Positions 8,957 through 19,559 of a stretch of DNA of 64,000 nt are shown in pieces (within the stretch, counting starts at the first letter, position 1; the number at the start of each line of letters is the position of its first letter). Source of the stretch: Acidobacteriota bacterium (GTDB lineage Bacteria; Acidobacteriota; Blastocatellia; Pyrinomonadales; Pyrinomonadaceae). The notes below the pieces were generated by a model. The model made no database searches and was not told the DNA's origin. It saw nothing but the letters and a program-made list of their open reading frames with translations. The stretch spans positions 1 to 64,000 of the forward strand of contig QHXN01000053.1 in the NCBI GenBank assembly GCA_003222975.1. Direction: 5' to 3'. The position numbers were made by a program, and so were the translations under genes.

Positions 8957-9853
8957 ATGGAACTCGAAGACGCTCGACGCTTTTACGCGGAGGAGGTTCG
9001 CGCCGTCGCGAACTTGCAGAACGAGGCACTGGCCGACGCTTTCGCGCGCGTCCGGCGCGAAGACTACCTCGGCCCCGGCCCGTGGCAGATCGCGACGCCC
9101 GACTCCTGGCAGGACAGAACGCAAGGCTCTCCGGCGGGCGAAGGCTACCGCACGACGCCGGACGCAGACCCGCGCCACCTCTACCACAACGTCCTCGTCG
9201 CGATTGACGCCGCGCGCAGGCTCAACAACGGACAGCCTGCATCGCTCGCCACGTGGCTCGACGCGCTTGAGCTTCGGCGGGGCGAGCGCGTCGTGCATGT
9301 CGGCTGCGGCGTCGGCTATTACACGGCCATCATCGCCGAGACCGTGGGGCCTGAAGGACACGTCACCGGCGTCGAGCTTGACCCTGAGTTGGCGGCGCGT
9401 GCGCGCGCGAACCTCGCGCACCTGCGTCACGTGGAAGTCATCGAGGCCGACGGCGGCGAGTACGACGCGGGCGCGGCGGACGCCGTCTTCGTCAACGCGG
9501 GCGCGACACACCCGCGCGCGGTCTGGCTCGAACGTCTGAACGAGGGCGGGCGTCTGATTCTTCCGCTCACGATAGCGAAGAGTCAGGACGAGGGCGGCGG
9601 CGGGTTCATGCTGAAGCTCATGCGCGAGGGCGACGCATACGAGGCGCGCTTCATCTCGCCGGTCTCGATCTTCCCTTGCGTCGGCTCGCGCGACGAGGAG
9701 TTGAACCGGCGCTTGCGCGAGGCGATGATGCGCGGCAACTTCGCTTCGGTGCGCTCGCTCCGGCGCGACGCGCACGAGCCGGCGGCAGACTGCTGGTTTC
9801 ACGGCGAAGGCTTCTGCCTGTCGCAGCTTCAGCCGACGCCTGAGCAGGTCTAG
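8957..9853 (+). CDS. protein-L-isoaspartate O-methyltransferase-like protein
   Basis: A 298-residue cytoplasmic SAM-dependent methyltransferase. The Rossmann motif I is VVHVGCGVGYYTAIIAE, followed by motif II HVTGVELD. The N-terminal segment ALADAFARVRREDYLGPG resembles the helix before the active site of PCMT enzymes (cf. VPRHxF/YxP), though the exact PCMT signature is degenerate. The family repairs isoaspartyl residues in aged proteins by methylating the side-chain carboxyl. The degenerate signature leaves room for another substrate. ATG start with a weak ribosome-binding site; monocistronic. Confidence 0.7.
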   Translation: MELEDARRFYAEEVRAVANLQNEALADAFARVRREDYLGPGPWQIATPDSWQDRTQGSPAGEGYRTTPDADPRHLYHNVLVAIDAARRLNNGQPASLATWLDALELRRGERVVHVGCGVGYYTAIIAETVGPEGHVTGVELDPELAARARANLAHLRHVEVIEADGGEYDAGAADAVFVNAGATHPRAVWLERLNEGGRLILPLTIAKSQDEGGGGFMLKLMREGDAYEARFISPVSIFPCVGSRDEELNRRLREAMMRGNFASVRSLRRDAHEPAADCWFHGEGFCLSQLQPTPEQV

Positions 9854-9985
9854 ACCGCGCGCCCGTTGGCGTCCGCCAAACATTGCGGCGTGCGCGAAAC
9901 TTAAAAGCGACGGCCCTCGTTTTATCAGCGACTTTGCCGCCGCCCCAACTCAGTCCCCATTTCGCCAGGAGGTTCACAAACGCCG

Positions 9986-11851
9986 ATGCGAGGCCACACG
10001 CCTGCCGAGTTCAAGACCAAGCGCACAGCCGTGCTCGCCGCACTCGCGCTGTCGCTCTGCGCGCTCGCCGCGACGCCCGCGCGCGCACAGCAACCGCCCG
10101 CGGGCAACCCGCCCGTCCAATCGAGGACGCCCGTCACGAAAGAGAACGTCGTCGCCTTCCTGCGCGGCCTCGCGCCCGAACGCAGGGACGCGGGCCTCTC
10201 GATGCTCGCCGCGGCCATTCGCGACAGCGGCGTTGACTTCGAGGTGACGCCCGCGGTCGAGCAGGAGCTGCGCGACGCGGGCGCGACCGCCGAACTCGTC
10301 GCCGCCGCGCGCGCCAACTACCGACCGTCGGGTACAGCTCCTCCGCAGTCTGCTTCGTCTCAAGTCTCCTCCGCCGCGCCGCCTTCCGCCGCGCGCGGCG
10401 CGACTCCCGCCGCGACGCCTGTCGAGCGAGACCCGGCGATGCAGGACAACCCGCCCGTCGTCACGAAGCACGAAATCAGAATCGGCGGGCGCACTCTCCG
10501 CTACACGGTGACGACCGGCGTGATGCCTCTGCGAAACGCCGCGGGAGAGACCGAGGCGCGCATCTTCTACATGGCCTACACCGCCGACGGCGTCGGCGAC
10601 CGCGCGCAACGTCCGCTCATGTTCTCCTTCAACGGCGGCCCCGGCTCCGCCTCCGTCTGGCTGCACATGGGCGCTCTCGGCCCCAAGCGCGTCCGCATGC
10701 TCGACGACGGACAGATGCCGCCGCCGCCCTTCCAACTCGTTGACAACGAATCCACCTGGCTCGACTTCACAGACCTCGTCTTCATAGACCCCGTGGGCAC
10801 GGGCTACAGCCGCGCGGCCAGGCCGGAGCTGGCGAGCAGGTACTTCGGACTCCAGGGCGATATCCAGTCGGTCGGCGAGTTCATACGCCTTTATCTCGCG
10901 CGCAACGAGCGCTGGACTTCGCCGCTCTTCCTCGTCGGCGAGAGTTACGGCACGACGCGCGCGTCGGGTCTTTCGGGCTACCTCATCGAGCACGGCATCG
11001 CCTTCAACGGCATCATCCTCATCTCGACCATCATGAACTTCCAGACGGCGCGCTTCGCCAAGGGGAACGACCTGCCTTACATTTTGTTCCTCCCGACCTA
11101 CTCGGCCATCGCCTGGTATCACAAAAAACTCCCGCCCGACTTGCAGACAGACCTGCGCAAGACCCTCGACGAAGTGGAGCGCTGGGCCGCGACCGACTAC
11201 ACCGTCGCGCTCGCCAAGGGCGACCGCCTCACCCCTTCGGAGCGGCAGGAGGTGATTGACCGCCTCAACCGCTACACCGGACTCAGCAAGCGCTTCATTG
11301 ACGACAGCGACCTCCGCATCGAGATTCAGCGCTTCGACAAGGAATTGCTGCGCGACGAGAAGCGAACGGTGGGCCGCCTCGACGGTCGCTTCAAGGGCAT
11401 AGACGCGCTGGCAGTTTCGGAGACGCCCGACTTCGACCCCAGCCTCGCCGCCATCCGCCCGCCCTACACGGCGACCTTCAACAACTACGTGCGCGCGGAA
11501 CTCGGCTTCAAGTCAGACCTCGAATACTACATCCTCGGCGGCGGCGTCGGTCGCTGGGACTTCGGCGCGGACAACACCTACGCCGACACGAGCGAGGCGC
11601 TCCGCAGCGCCTTCGCCAAGAACCCTTACATGCGCCTCATGGTCGCCTGCGGCTACTACGACCTCGCCACGCCCTACTTCGCCGCGCAGTACACCCTGAA
11701 GCACATGGGACTCGACCCCTCGCTCAACGGCAACGTCACGGTCTCGTACTACGAGGCCGGGCACATGGTTTACATAGACAAGAACTCGCTCGCGCAGCTC
11801 AAGCGTAACGCGGAGTCGTTCGTGCAGGGCGCGCTGTCGAACCGGAAGTAG
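9986..11851 (+). CDS. secreted serine carboxypeptidase, peptidase family S10
   Basis: A 621-residue exported alpha/beta-hydrolase that removes C-terminal residues from peptides. The signal peptide ends near TPARA-QQ (about residue 35), followed by a Pro/Ala-rich linker to about 155. The oxyanion segment FSFNGGPGSASVWLHMG, nucleophile S320 (VGESYGTT), D559 (GYYDLATPY) and H593 (EAGHMVY) give the full S10 catalytic triad. Bacterial S10 proteins of this size are typical of Acidobacteriota and some proteobacteria. AGGAGG lies 13 bases before the ATG, slightly far. The next two genes on the same strand also encode exported hydrolase or propeller proteins. Confidence 0.9.
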   Translation: MRGHTPAEFKTKRTAVLAALALSLCALAATPARAQQPPAGNPPVQSRTPVTKENVVAFLRGLAPERRDAGLSMLAAAIRDSGVDFEVTPAVEQELRDAGATAELVAAARANYRPSGTAPPQSASSQVSSAAPPSAARGATPAATPVERDPAMQDNPPVVTKHEIRIGGRTLRYTVTTGVMPLRNAAGETEARIFYMAYTADGVGDRAQRPLMFSFNGGPGSASVWLHMGALGPKRVRMLDDGQMPPPPFQLVDNESTWLDFTDLVFIDPVGTGYSRAARPELASRYFGLQGDIQSVGEFIRLYLARNERWTSPLFLVGESYGTTRASGLSGYLIEHGIAFNGIILISTIMNFQTARFAKGNDLPYILFLPTYSAIAWYHKKLPPDLQTDLRKTLDEVERWAATDYTVALAKGDRLTPSERQEVIDRLNRYTGLSKRFIDDSDLRIEIQRFDKELLRDEKRTVGRLDGRFKGIDALAVSETPDFDPSLAAIRPPYTATFNNYVRAELGFKSDLEYYILGGGVGRWDFGADNTYADTSEALRSAFAKNPYMRLMVACGYYDLATPYFAAQYTLKHMGLDPSLNGNVTVSYYEAGHMVYIDKNSLAQLKRNAESFVQGALSNRK

Positions 11852-11929
11852 GGCCGCGCCTTCGGCAATAGAGACGCGGGCAAGCGGTGTGTGATTGAAG
11901 TTGTCGGATGAGTTGCCACGGATGAGTTG

Positions 11930-12041
11930 CCACTAGCTTCGGCTAGTGGGATGAGATGGCTACATTTCCTGGCTTTAGCCAAATAATTGGGCTAAAGCCA
12001 TCATCTCTTTTCTTATCTGCTCCTACAGCTAAAGCTGTAGG
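11930..12041. repeat. cluster of three perfect hairpins
   Basis: Three consecutive hairpins fill most of the gap before the next gene. The first is CCACTAGC-TTCG-GCTAGTGG (11930-11949), a UUCG tetraloop. The second is TGGCTTTAGCC at 11970-11980 with its complement at 11990-12000, inside an outer GAGATG/CATCTC pair. The third is CCTACAGCT-AA-AGCTGTAGG (12022-12041). All three share an AGC(T)-rich vocabulary and would lie in the 5' leader of the propeller gene. Confidence 0.65.
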
Positions 12042-12108
12042 CAATTCAAAAATTTTCATTTACACAGAACCAGGTTTTCAACGCCGGACAATTTTCAGGA
12101 GGTCGAAC

Positions 12109-15100
12109 GTGAGTCTAACGCGCCGTCTCGTATCGGCTCTTTCCGTCTTCGCCGTCTTCGCCGCGCTCTCGTCAATGGTCGGCGCGCAGCAGGTTGACCA
12201 GAGGCTCTACCAGGGCATGCGCTGGCGCATGATCGGCCCGTTCCGCGCGGGCCGAACCGTGGGCGCGACCGGCGTGCCAGGTCGCCCGAACCTCTTCCTT
12301 ATCGGCGTCAACAACGGCGGCGTGTGGAGGACGGACGACTACGGTCGCACCTGGACGCCCCTGTTCGACGAACAGCCCACCGGCTCAATCGGCGCGCTCG
12401 CCGTCGCGCCGTCCGCTCCCGACACAATCTACGTCGGCAGCGGCGAGGGCTTGCAGCGCCCCGATCTTTCGACCGGCGACGGCATCTACAAGTCAACCGA
12501 CGGCGGCAAGACCTGGGAGCACCTCGGCCTGCGCGACGGCCAGCAGATCGGCGCGATCATCGTTGACCCGAAGAACCCGGAACGCCTCTTCGTCGCCGTG
12601 CTCGGACACCCCTACGGCCCGAACGCGGAGCGCGGCGTCTTCCGCTCGACCGACGGCGGGCGCACCTTCGAGAAGGTTCTCTACAAGGACGAGAACACGG
12701 GCGCAATCGCCCTCGCCTTCGACCCGAAAAATTCCAGGACGATCTACGCTACTCTTTGGGCCGCGCGGCAGGGGCCTTGGGAGAATGGCGGGTGGCAGGG
12801 GCCGGGCAGCGGCCTGTTCAAGTCAACGGACGGTGGCTCGACCTGGAAGCAGTTGACGAAGGGCTTGCCGACCTTCGAGCAGGGCCTGGGGCGCATCGGC
12901 ATCGCCGTCGCGCCGTCAGACCCGAAGCGACTTTACGCGAACGTTGACGCGCCGCAGCTCGGCGGCGTCTATCGCTCGGACGACGCGGGCGAAAGTTGGC
13001 AGCGCGTGAATGATGAAATGCGCGTGTGGGGCCGCGGCAGCGACTTCGCCGAGGTGCGTGTTGACCCGCGCGACCCGGACACCGTCTATTCCGCCAACAC
13101 CTCGACGTATCGTTCGACCGACGGCGGCCACACGTACCACGCCTTCAAGGGCGCGCCCGGCGGCGACGACTACCACACCGTCTGGATCAACCCCGAAAAC
13201 CCAGACATCATCCTGCTCGCCTCCGACCAGGGCGCGACCTTGAGCGTCAACGGCGGGCGCACCTGGAGCAGTTGGTACAACCAGCCGACCGCGCAGTTCT
13301 ATCACGTCTCGACCGACAACCAGTTTCCCTACTGGGTCTATGGCGGGCAGCAGGAGAGCGGCTCGGTCGGCACGGCGAGCCGCGGCGACAACGGCGCGAT
13401 AAGTTTCCGCGACTGGCGCACAGTGGGCGCGGAAGAGTACGGCTACATCGCGCCCGATCCCCTCAATCCGAACCTCATCTACGGCGGCAAGCTGACGCGC
13501 TTCGACAAGACGACGGGCCAGGTTCAGAACATCGCGCCCGAAGCGGTGCGCAGCGGCAAGTACCGCTTCCTGAGAACCGCGCCCGTCCTGTTCTCGCCCG
13601 TTGACCCGCACGTGCTCTACTACGCCGGAAACGTCCTCTTCAAGACGACGAACGGCGGCAACTCCTGGGACATCATCAGCCCCGACCTGACGCGCGAGCG
13701 CTACGACGTGCCCGCATCAATCGGCGTCTATCGCAAGCCCGAAATGGCCCAGATGCCGCGCCGCGGCGTCATCTACACCGTCGCGCCCTCCTACAAAGAC
13801 GTGAACACGATCTGGGCTGGCACGGACGACGGTCTGGTTCACATCACGCGCGACGGGGGCCGCACGTGGCAGAACGTGACGCCCGCGGCGCTGACTTCGT
13901 GGAGCAAGGTCTCCATCATTGATGCCGGACACTTCGATAACAACACGGCCTACGCGGCGATTAACCGCATCCGCCTCGACGACATGCGCCCGCACGTCTA
14001 TCGCACGCACGACGGCGGCAAGACCTGGACTGAGATTGTTAGAGGTCTGCCCGACGATCCCGTCAACGTCGTGCGCGAAGACCCGCAGCGCCGCGGCCTT
14101 CTCTTCGCAGGCTCGGAGCGCGCCGTCTATGTCTCCTTCGACGACGGCGACGACTGGCTGCCGCTCCGCCTGAACATGCCTGCCAGCTCGATCCGCGACC
14201 TGGTTATTCACAAAGATGACATCGTCGTCGGCACGCACGGTCGCTCCTTCTGGATTCTCGACGACATCACGCCGCTCCGGCAGATCAGTGCCGAGGTCGC
14301 CGCGTCGGACGCGTTTCTCTTCGCACCGCAGGCAGCCTACCGCGTCCAGCGCAACGTCAACACCGACACGCCGCTGCCGCCCGAAGAACCCGTGGGGCAG
14401 AACCCGCCCGACGGCGCGATCATCAACTACTACCTGAAGTCGGACGCGAGCGCGCCCGTCGTGCTTGAGATATTCGACCGCGCCGGCAAGCTCGTCCGGC
14501 GCTTTTCGAGTGACGACCGTGCCGAGCCGATCAACGAGAAGGAGATAAACGTCCCGCTCTACTGGGTTCGCCCGCCGCGCACTCTTTCGGCGAAGGCGGG
14601 CATGCAGCGCTTCGTTTGGGACTTGCACTACCCGGAGCCGAAGGCGCGCGGCCATGAGTACCCGATCTCCGCGAACTACATGGACACGCCGCGCTACCCG
14701 CTCGGCCCCGCCGCGATGCCCGGCGACTACACCGTCAAGCTCACGGTCGCCGGGCGCACATACACGCGCCCGCTGACAGTCCTGCTCGACCCGCGCGTCA
14801 AGACCCCGCGCCTCGGACTCATGCAGCAGTTCAATCTCTCGACGCAGACCGCCGCGGGGATGACCGCGAGCTTCGACGCGCTCGAACAGATCGGAAAACT
14901 GAGGGCGCAGATCAAAGACCTCCGCGCCCGCGCCGGAATCGCGCCCGCCGCAGCCGCCGCGCTCGCGGCGCTCGACAGGCGAGCCGCCGCGCTCGAAGGC
15001 GAAGGCGGCCAGCGCCCGCCCGCTGCCGCACCCGCGCCGCCGGGCCTCTCGCAGATTCACGCGTCGCTCTCGACGCTGCTCGACGTGCTGCAACAATCGG

Positions 15101-15258
15101 ACGCCACTCCGACGACGCAGGCCGTCGCGGCTGCCGCCGACTTGCAGCAAAAGCTCCGCGGGCTGATGTCGGGTTGGAATGATTTGAAGAGCAGAGACGT
15201 GCAGGCTCTCAACGCACAGCTTCGTTTGGCTGGCCTTCCGCCGCTCGCTTTTGATTAG
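12109..15258 (+). CDS. secreted BNR/VPS10-type beta-propeller protein
   Basis: A 1049-residue exported protein. After a signal peptide ending near SMVGA-QQ there are many BNR/sortilin-type Asp-box repeats: [55 protein letters not shown]. They span about residues 40-720 and imply one or two large propellers. A C-terminal region of about 250 residues includes an immunoglobulin-like part and an Ala-rich helical end. These proteins occur widely in Acidobacteriota with no defined role; relatives include xyloglucanases and sortilins, but no glycosidase residues are evident. The GTG start is chosen because AGGAGG lies six bases upstream and the signal peptide begins there. Confidence 0.85.
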   Translation: MSLTRRLVSALSVFAVFAALSSMVGAQQVDQRLYQGMRWRMIGPFRAGRTVGATGVPGRPNLFLIGVNNGGVWRTDDYGRTWTPLFDEQPTGSIGALAVAPSAPDTIYVGSGEGLQRPDLSTGDGIYKSTDGGKTWEHLGLRDGQQIGAIIVDPKNPERLFVAVLGHPYGPNAERGVFRSTDGGRTFEKVLYKDENTGAIALAFDPKNSRTIYATLWAARQGPWENGGWQGPGSGLFKSTDGGSTWKQLTKGLPTFEQGLGRIGIAVAPSDPKRLYANVDAPQLGGVYRSDDAGESWQRVNDEMRVWGRGSDFAEVRVDPRDPDTVYSANTSTYRSTDGGHTYHAFKGAPGGDDYHTVWINPENPDIILLASDQGATLSVNGGRTWSSWYNQPTAQFYHVSTDNQFPYWVYGGQQESGSVGTASRGDNGAISFRDWRTVGAEEYGYIAPDPLNPNLIYGGKLTRFDKTTGQVQNIAPEAVRSGKYRFLRTAPVLFSPVDPHVLYYAGNVLFKTTNGGNSWDIISPDLTRERYDVPASIGVYRKPEMAQMPRRGVIYTVAPSYKDVNTIWAGTDDGLVHITRDGGRTWQNVTPAALTSWSKVSIIDAGHFDNNTAYAAINRIRLDDMRPHVYRTHDGGKTWTEIVRGLPDDPVNVVREDPQRRGLLFAGSERAVYVSFDDGDDWLPLRLNMPASSIRDLVIHKDDIVVGTHGRSFWILDDITPLRQISAEVAASDAFLFAPQAAYRVQRNVNTDTPLPPEEPVGQNPPDGAIINYYLKSDASAPVVLEIFDRAGKLVRRFSSDDRAEPINEKEINVPLYWVRPPRTLSAKAGMQRFVWDLHYPEPKARGHEYPISANYMDTPRYPLGPAAMPGDYTVKLTVAGRTYTRPLTVLLDPRVKTPRLGLMQQFNLSTQTAAGMTASFDALEQIGKLRAQIKDLRARAGIAPAAAAALAALDRRAAALEGEGGQRPPAAAPAPPGLSQIHASLSTLLDVLQQSDATPTTQAVAAAADLQQKLRGLMSGWNDLKSRDVQALNAQLRLAGLPPLAFD

Positions 15259-15268
15259 GGGAAACCTC

Positions 15269-17803
15269 ATGCGACGATTACTACTCGCCCTTTTGGTAAC
15301 GACCCTCGCGCTCTCATCAGCCGCGGCGCAGGAGAAGTCAGAAGGCAAGACGATCTCCGCGAAGACGCGCGGCCTACAGAAGCTCGACGGCTACTTCCCG
15401 CTCTACTGGGACTCGGAGCAGGGCAAGCTCCTGTTGGAAATCTCGCGCTTCGATAAGGAGTTTCTCTACCAGGTCTCGCTGCCGACCGGGGTGGGGTCGA
15501 ACCCCCTGGGACTCGACCGCGGGCAGCTCGGCGACACGCACGTCGTACACTTCGAGCGCACGGGGCCGAAGGTGCTCATGGTCGAAGGCAACTACCGCTT
15601 CCGCGCGATTACCTCGGACGAGGCGGAGCGGCGCGCGGTCGAGGAGTCGTTCGCGCGCTCCGTGCTGTGGGGTTTTAAAGTCGAGGCGGCGGAGGGCGAG
15701 CGCGTCCTCGTTGACGCAACCTCATTCTTCGTGCGCGACGCGCACGGCGTCGCCGACCGCCTGCGCGAGTCTAACCAGGGGCAGTACCGCCTCGACGATT
15801 CGCGCAGCGCCGTCTATTTGCAGCGCACGAAGGCGTTCCCCAAGAACACGGAAGTCGAGGCAACGCTCACCTTCACGACCGAAGGCAACGCCGGCCCGCT
15901 CGTCCGCGAGACCGTCCCCAGCCCGCAGTCTCTGACGGTGCGCGAGCACCACTCGCTCGTTGAGCTGCCGGACGCGGGCTACACGCCGCGCCGCCTCGAC
16001 CCGCGCGTCGGCCTCTTCGCCGTGGAGTTCTACGACTACGCCTCGCCCTTCACCGAGCCGATTGAGAAGCGCTGGATCACGCGCCACCGCCTGGAGAAGA
16101 AAGACCCGGCGGCTGCCGTCTCCGAGCCTGTGAAGCCCATCGTCTATTACGTGGACAACGGCGCGCCGGAGCCGATACGGAGCGCGCTCGTCGAGGGCGC
16201 GTCGTGGTGGGCCGCGGCGTTCGAGGCCGCGGGCTTCCGCAACGCCTTCCAGGTCAAAGTGCTCCCCGCGGACGCCGACCCGATGGACGTGCGCTACAAC
16301 ATGATCAACTGGGTGCACCGCTCCTCGCGCGGCTGGTCTTACGGCGGCAGCGTCGTTGACCCGCGCACCGGCGAGATCATCAAAGGCAACGTCACGCTCG
16401 GTAGCTTACGAATCAGGCAGGACTACTTGATCGGCACGGGCCTCATCCCGCCTTTCGAGCGAAGCTCGTGGGGCACGGGCGCGCCGTGGGCCGAGTGCGA
16501 GCTTGGAATGATGGCCGACATGGACGAACTCGACGGCCTCGACCCTTCCACGGACGCGGGCGCGATGTCCCTGGCGCGCGTGCGCCAGCTCGCCGCGCAC
16601 GAGACGGGCCACACGCTCGGCCTCGCCCACAACTTCGCCGCCAGCACCTACGGTCGCGCCTCCGTCATGGATTACCCCGCGCCGATGGTTGAAATAAAAA
16701 ACGGCAGGCTCGACCTCTCGAACGCCTACGCCGTCGGCGTCGGCGCTTACGACAAGTTCGCAATCCGCTTCGCCTACGCGCAGTTCGCGCCCGGCGCGGA
16801 CGAAACGTCTGAGCTTGAGAAGGTCGTTGACGAAGGCGTGAAGTCGGGGATGCTCTTCATCTCCGACGCCGACGCGCGGCCCGCGGGCGCGGCCCACCCA
16901 CTCGCGAACCTCTGGGACAACGGCGACGACCCCGTGGCGATGCTCCGCCACGAGATGGAGGTGCGCCGCATCGCGCTCTCGCAGTTCGGACTCGCGAACG
17001 TACCCAACGGCACGCCGCTCTCGCTGTTGGAGGCGAAGCTGCTCCCGCTCTACCTGCACCACCGCTATCAACTCCAGGCCGCCGTCAAGTCGGTCGGCGG
17101 CCTCTACTACACCTACGCCGTGAAGACCGCCGCGGGGCCTAGCCCGCCGCAGGTGCAACAGGTCGTGCCCGCCGCACGACAGCGCGACGCGCTCAATGCG
17201 GTGCTCGACACGATCAAGGTCGAAGAGTTGGCCGTGCCGCCGCGCATACTCGCGCTCATCCCGCCGCGCGCCTTCGGCTACGAGGGCGGCACGCAGGAGC
17301 TTTTCGCGAAGCGCACCGACCCGGCCTTCGACCCCTTGGCCGCGGCCACGATTGCCGCCGACCTCGCCGTGTCGGGTTTGCTTGAGCCGCACCGCGCCGC
17401 CCGCCTCAATCAGTATCACTCGCTTGACCGCGTGAACCCCGACTTCGCGGAGGTCGCCGCTGCGCTCGTCGCGCGGACGTGGCGCCCGCCCGCGCCGAAG
17501 GACGCTTACCTCGCCGCGATCACGCGCTCGGTGCAGGGCCTCGTCGTCACGCGCCTGATGGACTTGGCGGCGGACGCCGACGCATCAGTGCAGGTGCGCG
17601 CCGTTGCCACCGAGCAACTGCGGAGCCTTCTTGTGAACGACACCGCAATGACCTCGGCGGACGAGGCGACGAACGCACACCTGCGCGCCACGCACGAAGA
17701 CATCGAGCGCTTCCTCGCCCGTCCCGCCGAGCCGCGCAAGCGCACGCCGCCGCCGCCCGCGCCGCCGGGCGACCCCATCGGCGCGGGCAAGCAGCACCCT
17801 TGA
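15269..17803 (+). CDS. secreted zinc metalloprotease, HEXXHXXGXXH type (DUF5117/DUF4953-like)
   Basis: A 844-residue exported metalloprotease. The signal peptide is [20 protein letters not shown]. The zinc site [11 protein letters not shown] gives H444, H448 and H454 with catalytic E445; a Met-turn methionine follows (SVMDY, M467), as in metzincins. The N-terminal 180 residues match the conserved domain ([36 protein letters not shown]) of the DUF5117-DUF4953 family. The C-terminus is Pro-rich. The start ATG sits ten bases after the preceding stop, with AGGGGA between, suggesting co-transcription with the propeller gene. An in-frame TTG six codons upstream is less likely. Confidence 0.88.
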   Translation: MRRLLLALLVTTLALSSAAAQEKSEGKTISAKTRGLQKLDGYFPLYWDSEQGKLLLEISRFDKEFLYQVSLPTGVGSNPLGLDRGQLGDTHVVHFERTGPKVLMVEGNYRFRAITSDEAERRAVEESFARSVLWGFKVEAAEGERVLVDATSFFVRDAHGVADRLRESNQGQYRLDDSRSAVYLQRTKAFPKNTEVEATLTFTTEGNAGPLVRETVPSPQSLTVREHHSLVELPDAGYTPRRLDPRVGLFAVEFYDYASPFTEPIEKRWITRHRLEKKDPAAAVSEPVKPIVYYVDNGAPEPIRSALVEGASWWAAAFEAAGFRNAFQVKVLPADADPMDVRYNMINWVHRSSRGWSYGGSVVDPRTGEIIKGNVTLGSLRIRQDYLIGTGLIPPFERSSWGTGAPWAECELGMMADMDELDGLDPSTDAGAMSLARVRQLAAHETGHTLGLAHNFAASTYGRASVMDYPAPMVEIKNGRLDLSNAYAVGVGAYDKFAIRFAYAQFAPGADETSELEKVVDEGVKSGMLFISDADARPAGAAHPLANLWDNGDDPVAMLRHEMEVRRIALSQFGLANVPNGTPLSLLEAKLLPLYLHHRYQLQAAVKSVGGLYYTYAVKTAAGPSPPQVQQVVPAARQRDALNAVLDTIKVEELAVPPRILALIPPRAFGYEGGTQELFAKRTDPAFDPLAAATIAADLAVSGLLEPHRAARLNQYHSLDRVNPDFAEVAAALVARTWRPPAPKDAYLAAITRSVQGLVVTRLMDLAADADASVQVRAVATEQLRSLLVNDTAMTSADEATNAHLRATHEDIERFLARPAEPRKRTPPPPAPPGDPIGAGKQHP

Positions 17804-17818
17804 ACTGTTCGCTTGTGC

Positions 17819-18658
17819 TTAGGCGCGGCGAATGATCTTCGCGGCGGCCCAACCCGCGAGGACAAGCGCGGAGAGGACGAGCCAGTTGTAGTCGTGGCCG
17901 TAGGTCGAGACGGGGTAGTGGTTCGAGATCATCGTGAAGACCAGCGGCACGACCATGTAGGTGTTGTGCTTCGAGCGGAGTTTCGCGCGCGCGCCTTCGG
18001 CGGGGTCGGGCGAGCGTCCCTCCTTCACCGCGGCGATCATGCGGCGCTGCGCCGGCAGAATCCTCATCCAGACGTTGGCGGCCATGATCGTGCCGAATGC
18101 CGCGCCGACGTGGATGTAGGCCGCGCGCCCGCTCAGGACGTGCGTCGAGAGGTAAGACGCGCCGACGACGAGCGCGTAGGCGACCGCCGCGAAAGCCTTC
18201 TCGTTTCTGCCGAGCGGCGACTGCACGAGCAGGTCGTAAACGACCCAGCCGACGACCAACAGCCCCACGCCGAAAAGGACGGCTGTCGAGACGCTTATGT
18301 TTCGCACGTCCGCGTCAACCATCCCGCCGCCCATGTAATAGACGAGCGTGAGCAGCAGCGTGCCGCTCAGCCAGGTCATCATCGCCTCCCAGCGGAACCA
18401 GTGCAGACGCCGCAGGCTCGGCGTCTTGCGCTTCTCGACGACGTAGAAGCCGCCGCTGTGAACCATCCAGACCTCGACCTTGCCGGACTCGCCGGCAGCA
18501 CCTTCTCCCACTTTTCCGGCCTCGCGCTCCTCCTCCTGAAAGCGACCGTCGAGCCAAGTAAAGTAGTAGGTCGAGCCGACCCAGAGGATGGCCGCGAAGA
18601 CGTGGAACCAGCGGAAGAGAAGGTTCAGCCACTCGTTGACGTTCGGGGGAATTTTCAT
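17819..18658 (-). CDS. puuD: urate hydroxylase PuuD, membrane domain only
   Basis: Membrane enzyme that oxidises urate to 5-hydroxyisourate. The 279 residues contain about seven membrane helices, starting with LLFRWFHVFAAILWVGSTYY (H19) and the conserved VHSGGFYVVEKRK loop typical of PuuD (PF06181). Characterised PuuD proteins continue into a C-terminal cytochrome c domain that takes the electrons; here the protein stops at AAAKIIRRA and no CxxCH motif is present, so the electron acceptor must be separate. It is the last gene of the urate operon, starting three bases after the uraH stop. Function is firmly supported by the four co-directional neighbours. Confidence 0.88.
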   Translation of the reverse strand: MKIPPNVNEWLNLLFRWFHVFAAILWVGSTYYFTWLDGRFQEEEREAGKVGEGAAGESGKVEVWMVHSGGFYVVEKRKTPSLRRLHWFRWEAMMTWLSGTLLLTLVYYMGGGMVDADVRNISVSTAVLFGVGLLVVGWVVYDLLVQSPLGRNEKAFAAVAYALVVGASYLSTHVLSGRAAYIHVGAAFGTIMAANVWMRILPAQRRMIAAVKEGRSPDPAEGARAKLRSKHNTYMVVPLVFTMISNHYPVSTYGHDYNWLVLSALVLAGWAAAKIIRRA

Positions 18659-18661
18659 CGG

Positions 18662-19006
18662 CTAGCTTCCTCTGTAGGTCGAGTACCCGTAAGGACTGAG
18701 CAGCAGCGGCACGTGGTAATGCGCGCCCGCGTCGCGGACGACGAAAGAGATAAATACTTCCGTGTAGAAGCCTTCTGTGCCCTGAGCAGAAAAGTACGCC
18801 GCCACGTCGAAAGTGAGGCGATAAGCGCCCCCGCGCAACGCGAAGGCGGGCGGGAGGAGTTCTCTCAAACGCCCGTCCTCGTCGGTCGTGCCGCGCCCGA
18901 CTTCGCGCCAGACGCCCGCGTCGTCCCGCGCTTCGAGCGTGACGGGCACGCCCGCCGCCGGTCGGCCAGCGGCGGTGTCGAGGACGTGCGTGGTGATGGC
19001 ATTCAT
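18662..19006 (-). CDS. uraH: 5-hydroxyisourate hydrolase (transthyretin-like)
   Basis: Hydrolyses 5-hydroxyisourate, the PuuD product, to OHCU. The 114-residue protein has all three family signatures: the N-terminal ITTHVLDTAAGRPAAGVPV (active-site H7), the central strand region YRLTFDVAAYF, and the C-terminal YRGS tetrapeptide. His residues in AHYHVPLLLSPYGYSTYRGS complete the active site. It acts as a tetramer in the cytoplasm or periplasm; no signal peptide is seen. It lies between uraD and puuD with gaps of 16 and 3 bases. Confidence 0.95.
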   Translation of the reverse strand: MNAITTHVLDTAAGRPAAGVPVTLEARDDAGVWREVGRGTTDEDGRLRELLPPAFALRGGAYRLTFDVAAYFSAQGTEGFYTEVFISFVVRDAGAHYHVPLLLSPYGYSTYRGS

Positions 19007-19022
19007 CAGACGTTCAGGAATT

Positions 19023-19559
19023 TCACAAGACGTTCAGGAACTTCTTGACGCGCAGCTCCGTGATGCGCCACTGCTCCGCGGCGGCGATGCGCAGCTCCGT
19101 CTCCGTGTCGTTCTTCAGGCGCTCGCGCAAAAGGGCGAGCATCTCTCCGGCAGTCTTCCCCGTGGCGCAGACGATGAAGATGAAGCCGAACTTCTCCTCG
19201 TACTCGCGGTTGGCTTGCGCGAGCGCGCCCATTGTTTCATCGGACGCTTCGCGCGCGCGCGACTGCTCGCCCTCAGACCAGCGGCGCGCGCCCTCGCTCA
19301 CGGCGTCAGCGGCCTTCTTCTCGCCGATGCGCGGGTGCGCGCGGAAGGCTTCGAGCCAGTCGTCGCTGTCTAGCCCGAACCAGACGCGCTCGCCCGCGTC
19401 GAGCAAACGACCCACTTCCGGGAAGGGCCGCAGCGCAGCGACTTCCCGCGCCCAGCGCGCGGAGCCGCAGCAGTCGAGCAGCGCGCGCTCGGCCTCGTCC
19501 GCCGAAAGGCGGTTGAGCCGTCCGGCGTGGCCGTCAGTCTCTTCGGTCTTGGTCTCCAT
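19023..19559 (-). CDS. uraD: OHCU decarboxylase
   Basis: Converts 2-oxo-4-hydroxy-4-carboxy-5-ureidoimidazoline stereospecifically to S-allantoin. The 178-residue protein shows the catalytic HPRIGE motif (H75, E80) and the C-terminal EKFGFIFIVCATGKTAGEML region of the UraD family. The ATG start overlaps the allantoicase stop as TGATG, indicating translational coupling; an immediately preceding TTG is also in frame. A near-identical 15-bp segment (TTCCTGAACGTCT core) occurs at the end of this gene and again just before uraH, a small tandem duplication. Confidence 0.93.
   Translation of the reverse strand: METKTEETDGHAGRLNRLSADEAERALLDCCGSARWAREVAALRPFPEVGRLLDAGERVWFGLDSDDWLEAFRAHPRIGEKKAADAVSEGARRWSEGEQSRAREASDETMGALAQANREYEEKFGFIFIVCATGKTAGEMLALLRERLKNDTETELRIAAAEQWRITELRVKKFLNVL

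Noticed and set aside
13717-15348. Long antisense frame across the propeller and metalloprotease junction
   Set aside because: Same effect of high third-position GC; it crosses two well-supported genes and has no recognisable motifs.
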